Assembly: GCA_043800975.1 (NCBI GenBank)
Contig: JAZDMK010000325.1
Location: 1 to 64,000, forward strand
Length of the DNA stretch: 64,000 nt
Direction: 5' to 3'
From: JAZDMK01 sp043800975
Lineage (GTDB): Bacteria; Bacteroidota; Bacteroidia; Bacteroidales; JAHJDW01
Shown here: positions 25,814 through 34,723 of the stretch, piece by piece
How positions within the stretch are numbered: position 1 is the first letter of the stretch
Layout of the letters: each line of letters starts with the position of its first letter
Notes under the pieces: generated by a model
Told to the model about the DNA's origin: nothing
What the model saw: only the letters and a program-made list of their open reading frames with translations
The model's database searches: none
Made by a program: the position numbers and the translations under genes

Positions 25814-25843
25814 CCGGAACCTTTTAATATCTCGGGGCATTAA
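25814..25843 (+). promoter_or_regulatory. Leader element B3
   Basis: CCGGAACCTTTTAATATCTC then GGGGCATTAA, matching 5625-5654 at both ends. It ends 33 bases before the ATG at 25877. Confidence 0.45.
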
Positions 25844-25876
25844 CTAAAAAAAGTAATATCATTTAAAAATTAAACT

Positions 25877-26419
25877 ATGAACTCTAACAAAATTAAAGCT
25901 TTTGGTCTTCTCATCACGCTCACTTCTATTATTATTAAGGTTTTCTTTCTGGACCATTATTCAGAACAAAGAGTAAAAACTCAAAATATGTTTACAGATT
26001 ATCAAACGCTTACAACTGGTGCTATGTTAAATGATATTCTCCTTTTCGGCAATACTGATTTTAAAGGAGCCCCAGGAGATATCCCCAATCAGGCCATTAA
26101 TTATAATAATGCCACAGCATTAATGATAACAGCATCTGTTGAAACTGATCAAAAAGTAAAAGAACGAATGATAATCAATATGAATCAACGCTGCAAGGAA
26201 GTTAAAACAATGGATCAGTATAAAATTTTTAGACAATATTGCATGCAACTTCAAAAAGAAACATTGGATGATTTCCAAAAGCAGTATAACACTGAAGAAA
26301 GCAATCTAAGTTTGTATAATACTCTTGTAATCATTTTTACAATTTTGGGCTCTCTTCTACTTGTAATTGGTGAGTTTATTGAAGCACGAAAACCGAAATT
26401 TATCCCAAAACATAAATAA
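25877..26419 (+). CDS. Two-helix membrane protein with periplasmic domain, unknown function
   Basis: The 180-residue product has a membrane helix at about 9-26 (GLLITLTSIIIKVFFL). A roughly 115-residue helical domain follows, with an MTASVETDQKVKERM-type stretch and several Cys/Gln. A second helix lies at about 148-168 (LVIIFTILGSLLLVIGEF), and the tail is basic (EARKPKFIPKHK). The topology suggests a periplasmic loop between two membrane passes, as in sensor input domains without an output. No family is recognised. It carries element B3 upstream. Confidence 0.6.
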   Translation: MNSNKIKAFGLLITLTSIIIKVFFLDHYSEQRVKTQNMFTDYQTLTTGAMLNDILLFGNTDFKGAPGDIPNQAINYNNATALMITASVETDQKVKERMIINMNQRCKEVKTMDQYKIFRQYCMQLQKETLDDFQKQYNTEESNLSLYNTLVIIFTILGSLLLVIGEFIEARKPKFIPKHK

Positions 26420-26530
26420 AAGAAAAGCTAATTGTTAAGCATTGTTTTTTTTCAAAGTTCAACCGCGATGATTGGGAGAAGGATTGAAAGACTTTAAAAC
26501 ATTTTATTTACAAACTAAAACTTTAATACT

Positions 26531-26785
26531 ATGCTTCACGAAAATATTTTAGAAAACTGGTCAGAATATGACAACAGAAAATTAAAAAAGGAAGATGCAC
26601 TTTTCTTCTCTTGTGATGAGAGCTGGGAAAGAGAATATTTGATTAAGAAAATCAAATACCATAATCCTGCATTAACTGAAGAAACCATTCTCCTGGCAAT
26701 TTTAAACTGCTGCAAAAAAACAAATGCACCAAGACCCAGAAAAGCTTTTGTGATTTGTGTACTACGCGAATTAGGTTTAGAATAA
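26531..26785 (+). CDS. Small hypothetical protein
   Basis: This 84-residue, soluble, mostly helical protein starts MLHENILENWSEYDNRKLKK and has SCDESWEREYLIKKIKYH in the middle. The charge pattern and codon use look coding. It stands alone, 111 bp after the previous gene and before the defence-island promoter. No family is recognised. Confidence 0.5.
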   Translation: MLHENILENWSEYDNRKLKKEDALFFSCDESWEREYLIKKIKYHNPALTEETILLAILNCCKKTNAPRPRKAFVICVLRELGLE

Positions 26786-26843
26786 AAATTATTTTTTATG
26801 AACGATCTCATCAACTGCCCTATAACGTTGCTCCCAAAATAAA

Positions 26844-26874
26844 CTTGCACAATCCACCTGATTTCGTATTTTTG
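26844..26874 (+). promoter_or_regulatory. Promoter of the RecQ-PRTase/DprA operon
   Basis: CTTG at 26844-26847 is followed by exactly 19 bp and then TATTTTTG at 26867-26874. This fits the Bacteroidota consensus (TTTG-N19-TANNTTTG) well. Transcription would begin about 40 bp before the ATG at 26922. Confidence 0.65.
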
Positions 26875-26921
26875 AAATCAATAAAACCCCCATACCATCC
26901 AATCATTTCATTTCATGAAAA

Positions 26922-28940
26922 ATGACTCGTCAGGAAGCTGAAGCTAAATTAAACATCACTTTTGGTCTCGAAAGATTTTATAATAATCAATGGGAAGCGA
27001 TTGAAAAAATTCTGAAAGGGGAGCATGTACTTTTAATCGAAAAAACAGGCTTTGGCAAATCTTTATGTTTTCAATTTCCGGCTACTCTCTTCAGTGGTAC
27101 TACCATTATTTTTTCTCCATTGATCGCTCTTATGAGGGATCAGGTTAAAAAACTTAATAACCTTGGAATAGACGCAAGGTGCATCAACAGTGAACAAACG
27201 CCTGAAGAAAACACTCGTATTATCAATGATGCAGTAGAAGGGAAAATAAAAATTTTATACATAGCGCCGGAACGACAGGAAAATACTGAATGGTTTGAAG
27301 CTACCCGAAAGATGAAACTTTCGATGGTCGTCGTGGACGAAGCACATTGTATATCCGTCTGGGGGCATGACTTCAGACCTGCATTTAAAAGAATCATTTC
27401 ATTAGTCAATCTGCTGCCCCGCGAGTTGCCTGTGCTTGCTACAACAGCAACAGCCACAAAAAAAGTAGAAGCCGATATTGCTGCGCAAATGGGCAGTAAT
27501 CTTACAATAATCCGGGGAAACCTGATGCGCCCCAATTTCAGGCTTTATGTAGCTCAGGTAAAATCAGAAGATGAGAAAATGATCTGGTTGGGTCAACACA
27601 TTCCAAAACTATCCGGATCCGGTGTGCTTTATACAGGTACACGTGTAGATACAGAGATTTATTCAAAATGGTTTGAATATCTTGGTATTTCAGCTGTTGG
27701 TTATAATGCTGGTTTAGACGCCGATTCGCGTATCGATATTGAAAACGGTCTGATGTCAAACAAATGGAAGTGTGTTATCTCAACCAATGCATTGGGTATG
27801 GGTATTGATAAACCGGATATACGATTTATTATACATACCCAGATACCTCAGTCTCCGGTTCATTATTATCAGGAAATAGGCCGTGCGGGCCGTGATGGAA
27901 ACCCGGCATTTGTCATTCTGTTTTATAATCCCAAAGACAAAACATTGCCCGAGGCTTTTATTGAAAGTGGAAGGCCTTCCGTTGCTAAATATGAAAAAGT
28001 AATTCAGGCTTGTAGAAACGAAATGTTGGGCGAACGTGAACTTATGCGCAAAACAAATCTGAAGCAAACTCAGATCAGGGTAATCAAAGCCGACCTGATC
28101 GAACAAAAAATTCTAAGGGAAGTTACATCAGGGGGGCATAAAAAACTTGAGTATATCACAAACGCTCCTGCATTAAACACCAAAGCATTTGAAGAATTAA
28201 AAACCATCAAGACAGCTGACCTTGATAAAATGATCGGGTATGTAAATACAACTTCTTCCCGCATGAAATACCTGTGCGACTTTCTGGGAGATTCTTCCGA
28301 AATGGATTTTAAAAATTGTGACAACACCGGAATGAAAAAAATAATTATTGAGGATTCTCCCGAGTGGACACAGAAACTGAGCGACTACAGAGAAAATTAT
28401 TTTCCGCTTCTTGAAGTTGAAAAGCCGGAACTCAATCTTGTAAACGGTGTAGCAGCCTCGTATTATGGATTTTCAAATGTGGGTACTGTGTTGCATCGTT
28501 GTAAATATGAAAACGGAGGTGACTTTCCGGATTTCCTTATAAAACTGACATTAAAAGCATTTCGAAAAAAGTTCGGGAATGAAATTTTTGATCTCGTTCT
28601 GTATGTCCCTCCTACTAAGTCCGGCGAGCTTGTTAAAAATTTTGCTGTAAAGATTGCCGGTGTTTTGAAATTTCCCCTCTCGCATAAGTTATCAAAACAA
28701 AGACCTACCAGCGAACAAAAGATTTTCGAAAACGCAATTCTGAAAACTGACAATGTTAAGGATGCATTTGTTTTTGAGAATCCTGCTGAAATTACCGGAA
28801 AAAATATACTTCTTATTGATGATATTTTCGACAGCGGTGCAACCGTGAAGGAAATTGGAAAATATTTAACTACTTTAGGGGCGTTAAAAATTGCACCTTT
28901 AATTATTGCCCGCACTGTAGGAGGAGATTTGAATGACTAA
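26922..28940 (+). CDS. RecQ-type DNA helicase fused to a phosphoribosyltransferase domain
   Basis: The 672-residue product carries a superfamily 2 RecQ helicase core at residues 1-350: Walker A in EKTGFGKSLCFQFPA (about 41-54), FSPLIALMRDQV, the DEAH box in VVVDEAHCISVWGHDFRPAF, TATATKKVEADI, and the RecQ motif VI in YYQEIGRAGRDG. A helical/winged region occupies about 350-480. The C-terminal 170 residues are a phosphoribosyltransferase fold, with the PRPP-binding motif ILLIDDIFDSGATV (about 629-642). It overlaps the DprA-like gene by 8 bp. RecQ-PRTase fusions paired with DprA are associated with defence loci; a PRTase beside DprA is the composition of the ShosTA toxin-antitoxin system. I infer phage defence rather than ordinary repair. 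Confidence 0.85.
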   Translation: MTRQEAEAKLNITFGLERFYNNQWEAIEKILKGEHVLLIEKTGFGKSLCFQFPATLFSGTTIIFSPLIALMRDQVKKLNNLGIDARCINSEQTPEENTRIINDAVEGKIKILYIAPERQENTEWFEATRKMKLSMVVVDEAHCISVWGHDFRPAFKRIISLVNLLPRELPVLATTATATKKVEADIAAQMGSNLTIIRGNLMRPNFRLYVAQVKSEDEKMIWLGQHIPKLSGSGVLYTGTRVDTEIYSKWFEYLGISAVGYNAGLDADSRIDIENGLMSNKWKCVISTNALGMGIDKPDIRFIIHTQIPQSPVHYYQEIGRAGRDGNPAFVILFYNPKDKTLPEAFIESGRPSVAKYEKVIQACRNEMLGERELMRKTNLKQTQIRVIKADLIEQKILREVTSGGHKKLEYITNAPALNTKAFEELKTIKTADLDKMIGYVNTTSSRMKYLCDFLGDSSEMDFKNCDNTGMKKIIIEDSPEWTQKLSDYRENYFPLLEVEKPELNLVNGVAASYYGFSNVGTVLHRCKYENGGDFPDFLIKLTLKAFRKKFGNEIFDLVLYVPPTKSGELVKNFAVKIAGVLKFPLSHKLSKQRPTSEQKIFENAILKTDNVKDAFVFENPAEITGKNILLIDDIFDSGATVKEIGKYLTTLGALKIAPLIIARTVGGDLND

Positions 28941-30072
28941 CGAAGCTGCATACTGGATTGCCCTTGCCCATCTTCCACGATGGGGTCATGCTAAGATTAA
29001 TAATCTTATTATTAAATTTTATCATGATAATAAAATCAGTCCGGCCGATTTTTTTCATCTCAGCGATGAAGAATGGAGCAAGAATTATCAGCTCGATTTT
29101 CGGGATATTAATCAATTGAAGGAAGCGCGTGAAGACCTGCCTAATCTTGCTTTTCTTTCCGAGAAAATGCAAAGCGAGGGTTACGAAATAATTCCTATTA
29201 CTTCGCCTGAATATTCGGCAAACCTGAAAGAGAATCTTAAAATTGCACATGCACCGGCTCTTATTTATGTAAAGGGAAATCGTGAAATACTGCTCGAAAA
29301 GTCTATTGCTATTGTAGGTTCACGAAACGCTACAGAACTATCGCTTAAATTCACCGATAACATTGCGCAGCTTGCAAGCAAAGAATACAAAGTTGTTGTC
29401 AGTGGTTTTGCAAAAGGAGTCGATAAACAGGCGCTCGATTCTGCTATCACCTACAAAGGTCAGAGCATCATTGTACTTCCGCAGGGTATTATGACTTTCA
29501 GCAGTGGCTTTAATAAATACTACCGCCAAATTGTAGATGGTGACGTACTTGTATTAAGCACCTTTTTCCCGAAAGCCCCCTGGAAAGCTGAATTGGCGAT
29601 GGCCCGAAATCCGATTATCTATGGCCTGGCTCATGAAATCTATGTGGCTGAATCTTCCGACAAAGGAGGTACATGGTCGGGTGTGATGGATGGATTGAGG
29701 AAGAACAGAAAAATATTTGTGCGAAAACCGGAGAATTTCGAGAATAATGCAAACAATCTTTTAATCTCTAAAGGCGCTGTTCCGGTCGACTTCAACGGAA
29801 ACACTTTGTCGGGATATAGTTCCGGCGATGTACAAACAACTTTACCACTTGCAGGAGAACCTGAAATATCGTACGAGAATAAAATTCTGGAAGTATTAAA
29901 AACAGGATCTTTTCCGGTGAAGGAAATTATTAAAAAGCTAAATCTTAACTGGACCGATCATCAAATGCGTAAATTTCTTAAGTCGCAAAAAGATGTGGAA
30001 GAAATTAAAAAGAAAACAATCCACTACACCTATAAAACCAATATCCCGATTCAGCCTACATTATTTGATTAG
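28933..30072 (+). CDS. DprA-like DNA-processing protein
   Basis: The 379-residue protein starts in an 8-bp overlap with the helicase gene. After an N-terminal helical domain (about 1-90) it has the DprA Rossmann fold: SIAIVGSRNATELSL (about 116-130), VVVSGFAKGVDKQALDSA (SGxAxGxD motif), IIVLPQGI, and AMARNPIIYGLAHEIYVAES. A C-terminal winged helix follows (about 315-365, VKEIIKKLNLNWTDHQMRK). Housekeeping DprA loads RecA on single-stranded DNA during transformation. This copy is in a defence context, coupled to a PRTase-bearing helicase, so it probably acts as a ShosA-like partner or antitoxin. A separate chromosomal dprA would be expected elsewhere. Confidence 0.85.
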   Translation: MTNEAAYWIALAHLPRWGHAKINNLIIKFYHDNKISPADFFHLSDEEWSKNYQLDFRDINQLKEAREDLPNLAFLSEKMQSEGYEIIPITSPEYSANLKENLKIAHAPALIYVKGNREILLEKSIAIVGSRNATELSLKFTDNIAQLASKEYKVVVSGFAKGVDKQALDSAITYKGQSIIVLPQGIMTFSSGFNKYYRQIVDGDVLVLSTFFPKAPWKAELAMARNPIIYGLAHEIYVAESSDKGGTWSGVMDGLRKNRKIFVRKPENFENNANNLLISKGAVPVDFNGNTLSGYSSGDVQTTLPLAGEPEISYENKILEVLKTGSFPVKEIIKKLNLNWTDHQMRKFLKSQKDVEEIKKKTIHYTYKTNIPIQPTLFD

Positions 30073-30093
30073 CAACCAACTCAACGAACCCCA

Positions 30094-30432
30094 ATGAGTA
30101 ACCCCTCCGATATCTCCACCCTCACCGCAGCCCTCATCCAATTCCGCAACGAACGCGACTGGGAACAGTTCCATAATTCAAAGGATCTCGCGCTCGCCAT
30201 TTCTATCGAAGCAGCCGAGCTGCTGGAATGCTTTCTGTGGAAAGGGAATGAAGAAGCCGACAAAGAAAAGATCAAAGAAGAACTGGCCGATATTTTTGCA
30301 TTTGCATTTCTGCTGGCTGATAAACACAAGTTGGATGTGAAAGAAATTGTGCTGGATAAAATCAAACGCAACTCCGAGAAGTACCCTGTTGATAAGGCAA
30401 AGGGAACGGCGAAGAAATATGATGAACTATGA
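30094..30432 (+). CDS. MazG-like nucleotide pyrophosphohydrolase
   Basis: The 112-residue protein has the all-alpha NTP pyrophosphatase signature: ExxE at Glu 39/Glu 42 (SIEAAELLE) and ExxD at Glu 63/Asp 66 (KEELADIFAF), the Mg-binding carboxylates of the MazG/RS21-C6 group. Members hydrolyse dNTPs such as dCTP or dUTP to monophosphates. It overlaps the next gene by 4 bp and so is coupled to a GIY-YIG/DUF2075 protein. In a defence island, nucleotide depletion or clean-up is a plausible role. It has a higher-GC 5' end than its neighbours. Confidence 0.8.
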   Translation: MSNPSDISTLTAALIQFRNERDWEQFHNSKDLALAISIEAAELLECFLWKGNEEADKEKIKEELADIFAFAFLLADKHKLDVKEIVLDKIKRNSEKYPVDKAKGTAKKYDEL

Positions 30433-32141
30433 TTGACTCCATAAATAGTCAGGAATTTAGAATTTCAAATTACCCATTTACGGATGATGTACTTGAGGTA
30501 ATCAGGAAAGATAGTCAGGTGCGTGAAACCTGGCCATTGGTTTATATAATTAAGGATGACATTCTAAACGAAGCCTATGTTGGAGAAACCACCAATGTAA
30601 TTTCCAGAATGTACAATCATCTTACTAATAGAGACAGAAAGAAATTAAAACATCTTCATTTAATAACTTGTAATGTTTTCAATAAGTCTGCTACACTTGA
30701 TATTGAGGCAAATCTGATTAAGTATATTGCTGCCGACGGTAAATACAAATTGCAAAATGGCAATGCCGGTCTAGCAATGCATGAGTTCTATCAAAAAAAA
30801 CAATACGAGGACTTATTTCAAAAAATCTGGACAGAATTACAACAACGAAAAATCACCCAGAAAAATATTTCAGAAATTAACAACTCTGATCTGTTTAAAT
30901 TTTCGCCATACAAGACGTTAAGTACTGATCAGCAGATCGCAATTTTTGAAATAGTAAATATTTTAAGCAAGCATACTGAGGGGACTTTGTTTGTTGAAGG
31001 CAGCGCGGGCACTGGCAAAACTATACTCGCTATTTATCTTATTAAATTATTACTTAGTGATATTGATGAGTATGTGCTGGATGAATTTGATTCTGTTGAT
31101 AGAGATCAGGTGGAACTGTTCCTGAGTATAAAGAAAAAATACCCTAACCCGAAAATTGCATTTGTCGTCCCAATGAAGTCTCTCAGGAAAACACTACAAA
31201 ATGTTTTTAATAATATCAAAGGGCTAAGTTCAAAAATGATAATAAGCCCTTTTAGTGTTACAAAAATGGATTATGATATTTTAATTGTTGATGAAGCGCA
31301 CAGGCTCAAGAGAAAAGTCAACCTCTCGAGCCCTGGTGAATATTTACTGTTTGATAAAAACAACGAGAAGCTTAATCTCGATAAGTCTTGTACACAACTA
31401 GACTGGGTTATAAAACAAAGTAAATATCAGATATTGTTTTATGATGAAATGCAATCAATAAAGCCTACCGATGTGCGCGCAACTGATTTTAATAATCTGT
31501 TTAATAAACCTGAAGTAAAGCAAGTAAAACTAAAATCCCAGTTTCGTGTTAAAGGTGGTGCAGACTACATGACATATATTGATGATCTTTTAAGCTGCCG
31601 GCTGACTGACAGAACTAAGTTGTACGAATCATCTGAATATGAATTAATCCTTTATGAAAAAATAGGAGATTTGGTTTCATCAATCGATAAAAAGAACACT
31701 GAAAATGGATTGTCACGGTTGGTTGCTGGTTATGCATGGGAATGGAAGTCAAGGAATAATGACGTTTGTGATATTGAGATCGAAGATCTAAAGTTTAAAT
31801 GGAATATTACTGATACTGACTGGATAAATTCTGTGTCATCAGGTGCGGTAAGTGCTGAAGTTGGTTGCATACATACTACACAGGGTTATGATTTAAACTA
31901 TACTGGTGTGATATTCGGAAACGAAATTTCATATGACATAGAAAAAAACGAAATAGTGATTAATCAGAAGAGTTATTTTGATACAAAAGGGAAAAACTCA
32001 ATTAAGGATCCGGCTGAATTGAAGAGGTACATAATTAATATTTATAAAACACTTTTGATGCGTGGGATAAATGGAACCTTCATTTATGTTTGTGATAAAA
32101 ATTTACTGGACTATTTTAAGAAACACATAAAAGCATTTTAA
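30429..32141 (+). CDS. GIY-YIG nuclease fused to a DUF2075 P-loop NTPase/helicase-like domain
   Basis: The 570-residue product has an N-terminal GIY-YIG-type domain (about 36-105: PLVYIIKD, NEAYVGETTNVISRMYNH, LDIEANLIKYI). After a linker comes a DUF2075 ATPase. Its Walker A is VEGSAGTGKTIL (about 189-200), its Walker B is DILIVDEAHRLKR (about 280-292), and YDEMQSIKP and HTTQGYDLNYTG are helicase-like motifs. DUF2075 domains are related to Schlafen-type and SF1 helicases and often appear in defence genes. Overlap with the MazG-like gene by 4 bp argues for one two-gene system. I infer that it senses or cuts foreign nucleic acid. The ORF is more AT-rich than the MazG gene. Confidence 0.8.
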   Translation: MIDSINSQEFRISNYPFTDDVLEVIRKDSQVRETWPLVYIIKDDILNEAYVGETTNVISRMYNHLTNRDRKKLKHLHLITCNVFNKSATLDIEANLIKYIAADGKYKLQNGNAGLAMHEFYQKKQYEDLFQKIWTELQQRKITQKNISEINNSDLFKFSPYKTLSTDQQIAIFEIVNILSKHTEGTLFVEGSAGTGKTILAIYLIKLLLSDIDEYVLDEFDSVDRDQVELFLSIKKKYPNPKIAFVVPMKSLRKTLQNVFNNIKGLSSKMIISPFSVTKMDYDILIVDEAHRLKRKVNLSSPGEYLLFDKNNEKLNLDKSCTQLDWVIKQSKYQILFYDEMQSIKPTDVRATDFNNLFNKPEVKQVKLKSQFRVKGGADYMTYIDDLLSCRLTDRTKLYESSEYELILYEKIGDLVSSIDKKNTENGLSRLVAGYAWEWKSRNNDVCDIEIEDLKFKWNITDTDWINSVSSGAVSAEVGCIHTTQGYDLNYTGVIFGNEISYDIEKNEIVINQKSYFDTKGKNSIKDPAELKRYIINIYKTLLMRGINGTFIYVCDKNLLDYFKKHIKAF

Positions 32142-32310
32142 TGACAAGCGACATTGAAGGATGTTATGTGTGCTTTACAGTTAAAGCAGCGGAGAATTTT
32201 TTTTGGGATAGGTTGATTAAGACATAAGCATATTTGGTACATATCTAATCCCTCAAAATTCGAATTTTTAAAAGAAAAAAGTTATTGTTTTTTTCGAAGA
32301 AAAATATGCA

Positions 32311-32356
32311 TTTGTGTTAAACAATGGGTATAATTTTGTAGTTTCGCATACGAAAC
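32311..32356 (+). promoter_or_regulatory. Promoter and operator-like palindrome before the methyltransferase gene
   Basis: TTTG (32311-32314), 16 bp, then TAATTTTG (32331-32338) fits a Bacteroidota promoter. Immediately after it, GTTTCG (32341-32346) and CGAAAC (32351-32356) form a perfect 6-bp inverted repeat around CATA. An operator at this position could be bound by the methyltransferase's own N-terminal helix-turn-helix. Confidence 0.5.
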
Positions 32357-32370
32357 CAAAATAATATACC

Positions 32371-33798
32371 ATGCTATCAGTCAAGGAAACTGCAGAAATA
32401 AAGGGTGTAAGCGAACAGTACATTCGCAGGCTTATAAAAAATAATGAAATACCAGCCGACAGGGTTGGTAAAACATGGTTAATTGATGAAGCTTTTCTTG
32501 ATACTATGGAAAATGGTGGTGAGAAGCAACAAAAAAAATTAAAAATTGATGATGTAGTTTCAAAGAAAACCCCATCTGATAAGAAATTAAATGTTTTGTC
32601 TTTCTTCACTGGTGCTATGGGTCTTGACCTTGGTTTAGAAAAAGCAGGTTTAAATGTGTTACTTGCTTGTGAAATTGATACACCTATCAGGAACACTATC
32701 GTTTCAAACGATACTAAGGTTGGGCTTATTGGTGATGTAAGAAGCTATACTTCTTCTGAAATTCTTCATTATGCAAATGTAAAATCAAAAAAACAAGTTG
32801 ATGTCATAGTTGGAGGGCCACCTTGTCAGGCATTCTCAACAGCAGGTAAAAGAATGGGCTTTGAAGATGAAAGGGGAAATGTCTTCCTGCGGTTTATTGA
32901 AGTCATTTCTGATATCAAACCTAAATATGCAGTTATTGAAAATGTTCGTGGTTTACTATCATCAAAATTAACAATCGATATTGATGATGACATTGTAAAA
33001 AAAATGGATTTTAATCCTAAAGAAACACCTGGTTCAACACTTTATTATATTACTAAAAAATTGGAAAAGGCTGGGTATAAAGTTACTTTTAACCTTTATA
33101 ATACTGCAAATTTTGGAGTGCCACAAATTCGTGAACGTGTTGTAATTGTATGTACTCTTGGTGCAAAACCAGTACCTTTCCTAAAGCCAACACATTCAGA
33201 AAATCCAAATCACAAGCTTAAACACTGGGTTACTTTTAAAGAAGCTGTTACTGGAATGAAAGAATCTGATATGCATTACATACCTTTTAGTGCTAAAAGA
33301 TTAAAATATATTGAAATGCTAAAGCCAGGTCAAAATTGGCGCGATCTTCCAGTAGATATTCAACCTGAGGCAATGGGAGGCAGTTTCTTTTTAGGTGGAG
33401 GTAAAACAGGATTTTATCGTCGACTTTCCTGGGACAGACCTGCTCCAACAATAGTTACACATCCAGCAATGCCAGCAACTGAGCTTGCCCATCCAACAAA
33501 ATCACGACCTCTGTCAGTTGAAGAATATAAAAGAGTTCAACAATTTCCCGATAATTGGTCTATACAGGGTAGCATAGTTGAACAATATCGACAGATTGGT
33601 AATGCAGTCCCGGTAGGCTTGGGTAAAGCTATTGGTCTTTCCATTATTAATCATAGTTCAGGAAAAGATGTAAAAGCGATTAACGACTTTCCTTATTCAC
33701 GATACAAGAATACTTCAAGTGAAAACTTTTTTTCAACGTTATACCTACCTCCAAAAAAAGAAAGAAAACCAACAAATCAATTAACGCTGCAGTTTTAG
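32371..33798 (+). CDS. DNA (cytosine-5) methyltransferase with N-terminal HTH
   Basis: The 475-residue protein begins with an excisionase/MerR-like helix-turn-helix (MLSVKETAEIKGVSEQYIRR, about 1-45). The C5-methylase domain starts at about 73 with motif I LSFFTGAMGLDLGLEKAG. The catalytic motif IV is VGGPPCQAFSTAG (Cys 152) and motif VI is AVIENVRGLL (about 187). A target-recognition region follows (about 290-400), and motif X includes YRQIGNAVPVGLG. It methylates cytosine in a specific site to protect the host. The adjacent SinI-like endonuclease suggests a GGWCC-type site. The N-terminal HTH is an addition to the usual enzyme and may allow autoregulation. Confidence 0.9.
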   Translation: MLSVKETAEIKGVSEQYIRRLIKNNEIPADRVGKTWLIDEAFLDTMENGGEKQQKKLKIDDVVSKKTPSDKKLNVLSFFTGAMGLDLGLEKAGLNVLLACEIDTPIRNTIVSNDTKVGLIGDVRSYTSSEILHYANVKSKKQVDVIVGGPPCQAFSTAGKRMGFEDERGNVFLRFIEVISDIKPKYAVIENVRGLLSSKLTIDIDDDIVKKMDFNPKETPGSTLYYITKKLEKAGYKVTFNLYNTANFGVPQIRERVVIVCTLGAKPVPFLKPTHSENPNHKLKHWVTFKEAVTGMKESDMHYIPFSAKRLKYIEMLKPGQNWRDLPVDIQPEAMGGSFFLGGGKTGFYRRLSWDRPAPTIVTHPAMPATELAHPTKSRPLSVEEYKRVQQFPDNWSIQGSIVEQYRQIGNAVPVGLGKAIGLSIINHSSGKDVKAINDFPYSRYKNTSSENFFSTLYLPPKKERKPTNQLTLQF

Positions 33799-33830
33799 TT
33801 CACACGTAAACTGAATTATTAAAAAAAGTC

Positions 33831-33838
33831 TATATTTG
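33831..33838 (+). promoter_or_regulatory. Probable -7 box of a separate restriction-enzyme promoter
   Basis: TATATTTG matches the TANNTTTG consensus and lies 18 bp upstream of the endonuclease ATG, inside the 58-bp gap after the methyltransferase gene. No clear -33 box is visible. Confidence 0.35.
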
Positions 33839-33856
33839 GAACTATAAATTTATTTT

Positions 33857-34579
33857 ATGGCCACCAAATTTGAAATTATTGACTTTAGTATTCCCAATGC
33901 TATAAAATTTGCTAAAGTTTTCGCAGCTGAGAAATACACAGAAGATCTTGAAATAGTTTTAAGAAATGCTCTTGCTGATCAAAGACGTATTCCATCTGTA
34001 AAAATAAGAGGTACTAATCCGGTAACTATTGAGGAATACATGAATAAGTGGGTTCGAGCTTACTTAAATGGATATGAAAATCGACCCTCAGTTAGAACAG
34101 GAAACCCATCTGCTACTATACCAGATGAAATTGTTGAAATTATTTCTCATATTCGGCTTCCGAACTTGTCTGATAATGAAGTTCAAAATATGTCTTTAGG
34201 GCATTCATTGTTTATGACTGTAGAAAACCTTATCGGAGATATTCTTGAAGAATATTTATCTGTAAAGCTAAAACCGAATGGCTGGTATTGCGCTTGGGGA
34301 AGTACTATAGATGCTGTAGATTTTTGCCAGCGTGATGGCACATTGTTGCAAATTAAGAATAGTGACAACTCTGAAAACAGCTCTTCTAGCAGGGTACGCC
34401 AAGGAACAGATATTAAAAAATGGCATCGTCGCAAATCTACCGCTGGTCTTTTTATTTGGGAAATATTGGTTGAGATGACAGGTGTTTTAACATTGTCAGA
34501 AGAAGATTTTAGATCTTTTGCAACAGATTTAGTGAGAAACAACCCTAACTGTATTTATATACCAAATACTCCAGTTTAA
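33857..34579 (+). CDS. SinI-like type II restriction endonuclease
   Basis: The 240-residue protein follows the C5 methyltransferase. It has a segment SLGHSLFMTVENLIGDILEEY (split: SLGHSLFMTVENL and IGDILEEY) and then GWYCAWGSTIDAVDF ... GTLLQIKNSDNSENSSSS. This gives a PD-(D/E)xK-like arrangement with Asp 152 or Asp 155, Gln 165 and Lys 167, and Glu 123/Glu 131 upstream. The WYCAWGST and QIKN.DNSENSSSS strings are what I remember of the SinI family, which cuts GGWCC. The family call rests on memory of this pattern, not a search. Confidence 0.65.
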   Translation: MATKFEIIDFSIPNAIKFAKVFAAEKYTEDLEIVLRNALADQRRIPSVKIRGTNPVTIEEYMNKWVRAYLNGYENRPSVRTGNPSATIPDEIVEIISHIRLPNLSDNEVQNMSLGHSLFMTVENLIGDILEEYLSVKLKPNGWYCAWGSTIDAVDFCQRDGTLLQIKNSDNSENSSSSRVRQGTDIKKWHRRKSTAGLFIWEILVEMTGVLTLSEEDFRSFATDLVRNNPNCIYIPNTPV

Positions 34580-34687
34580 CATAATGAAACAAGAACAAGT
34601 AGCATTTCATAACCATACTATTCTCATAAAGTACATTTATAATTTTTACTCTTGCAGAATCGAAAAACAAAATTGCAAGCAAATGGA

Positions 34688-34723
34688 TTCGATCATTTTG
34701 CCGACATCGGGAAAATGATCGAA
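34688..34723. repeat. 12-bp perfect inverted repeat with inner 3-bp stem
   Basis: TTCGATCATTTT (34688-34699) and AAAATGATCGAA (34712-34723) are perfect complements. The loop contains CCG-ACAT-CGG (34701-34710). It lies in the 196-bp gap between the restriction enzyme gene and the next operon. It lacks a T-run, so it is not a standard terminator. It might be a recombination or protein-binding site. Confidence 0.7.
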
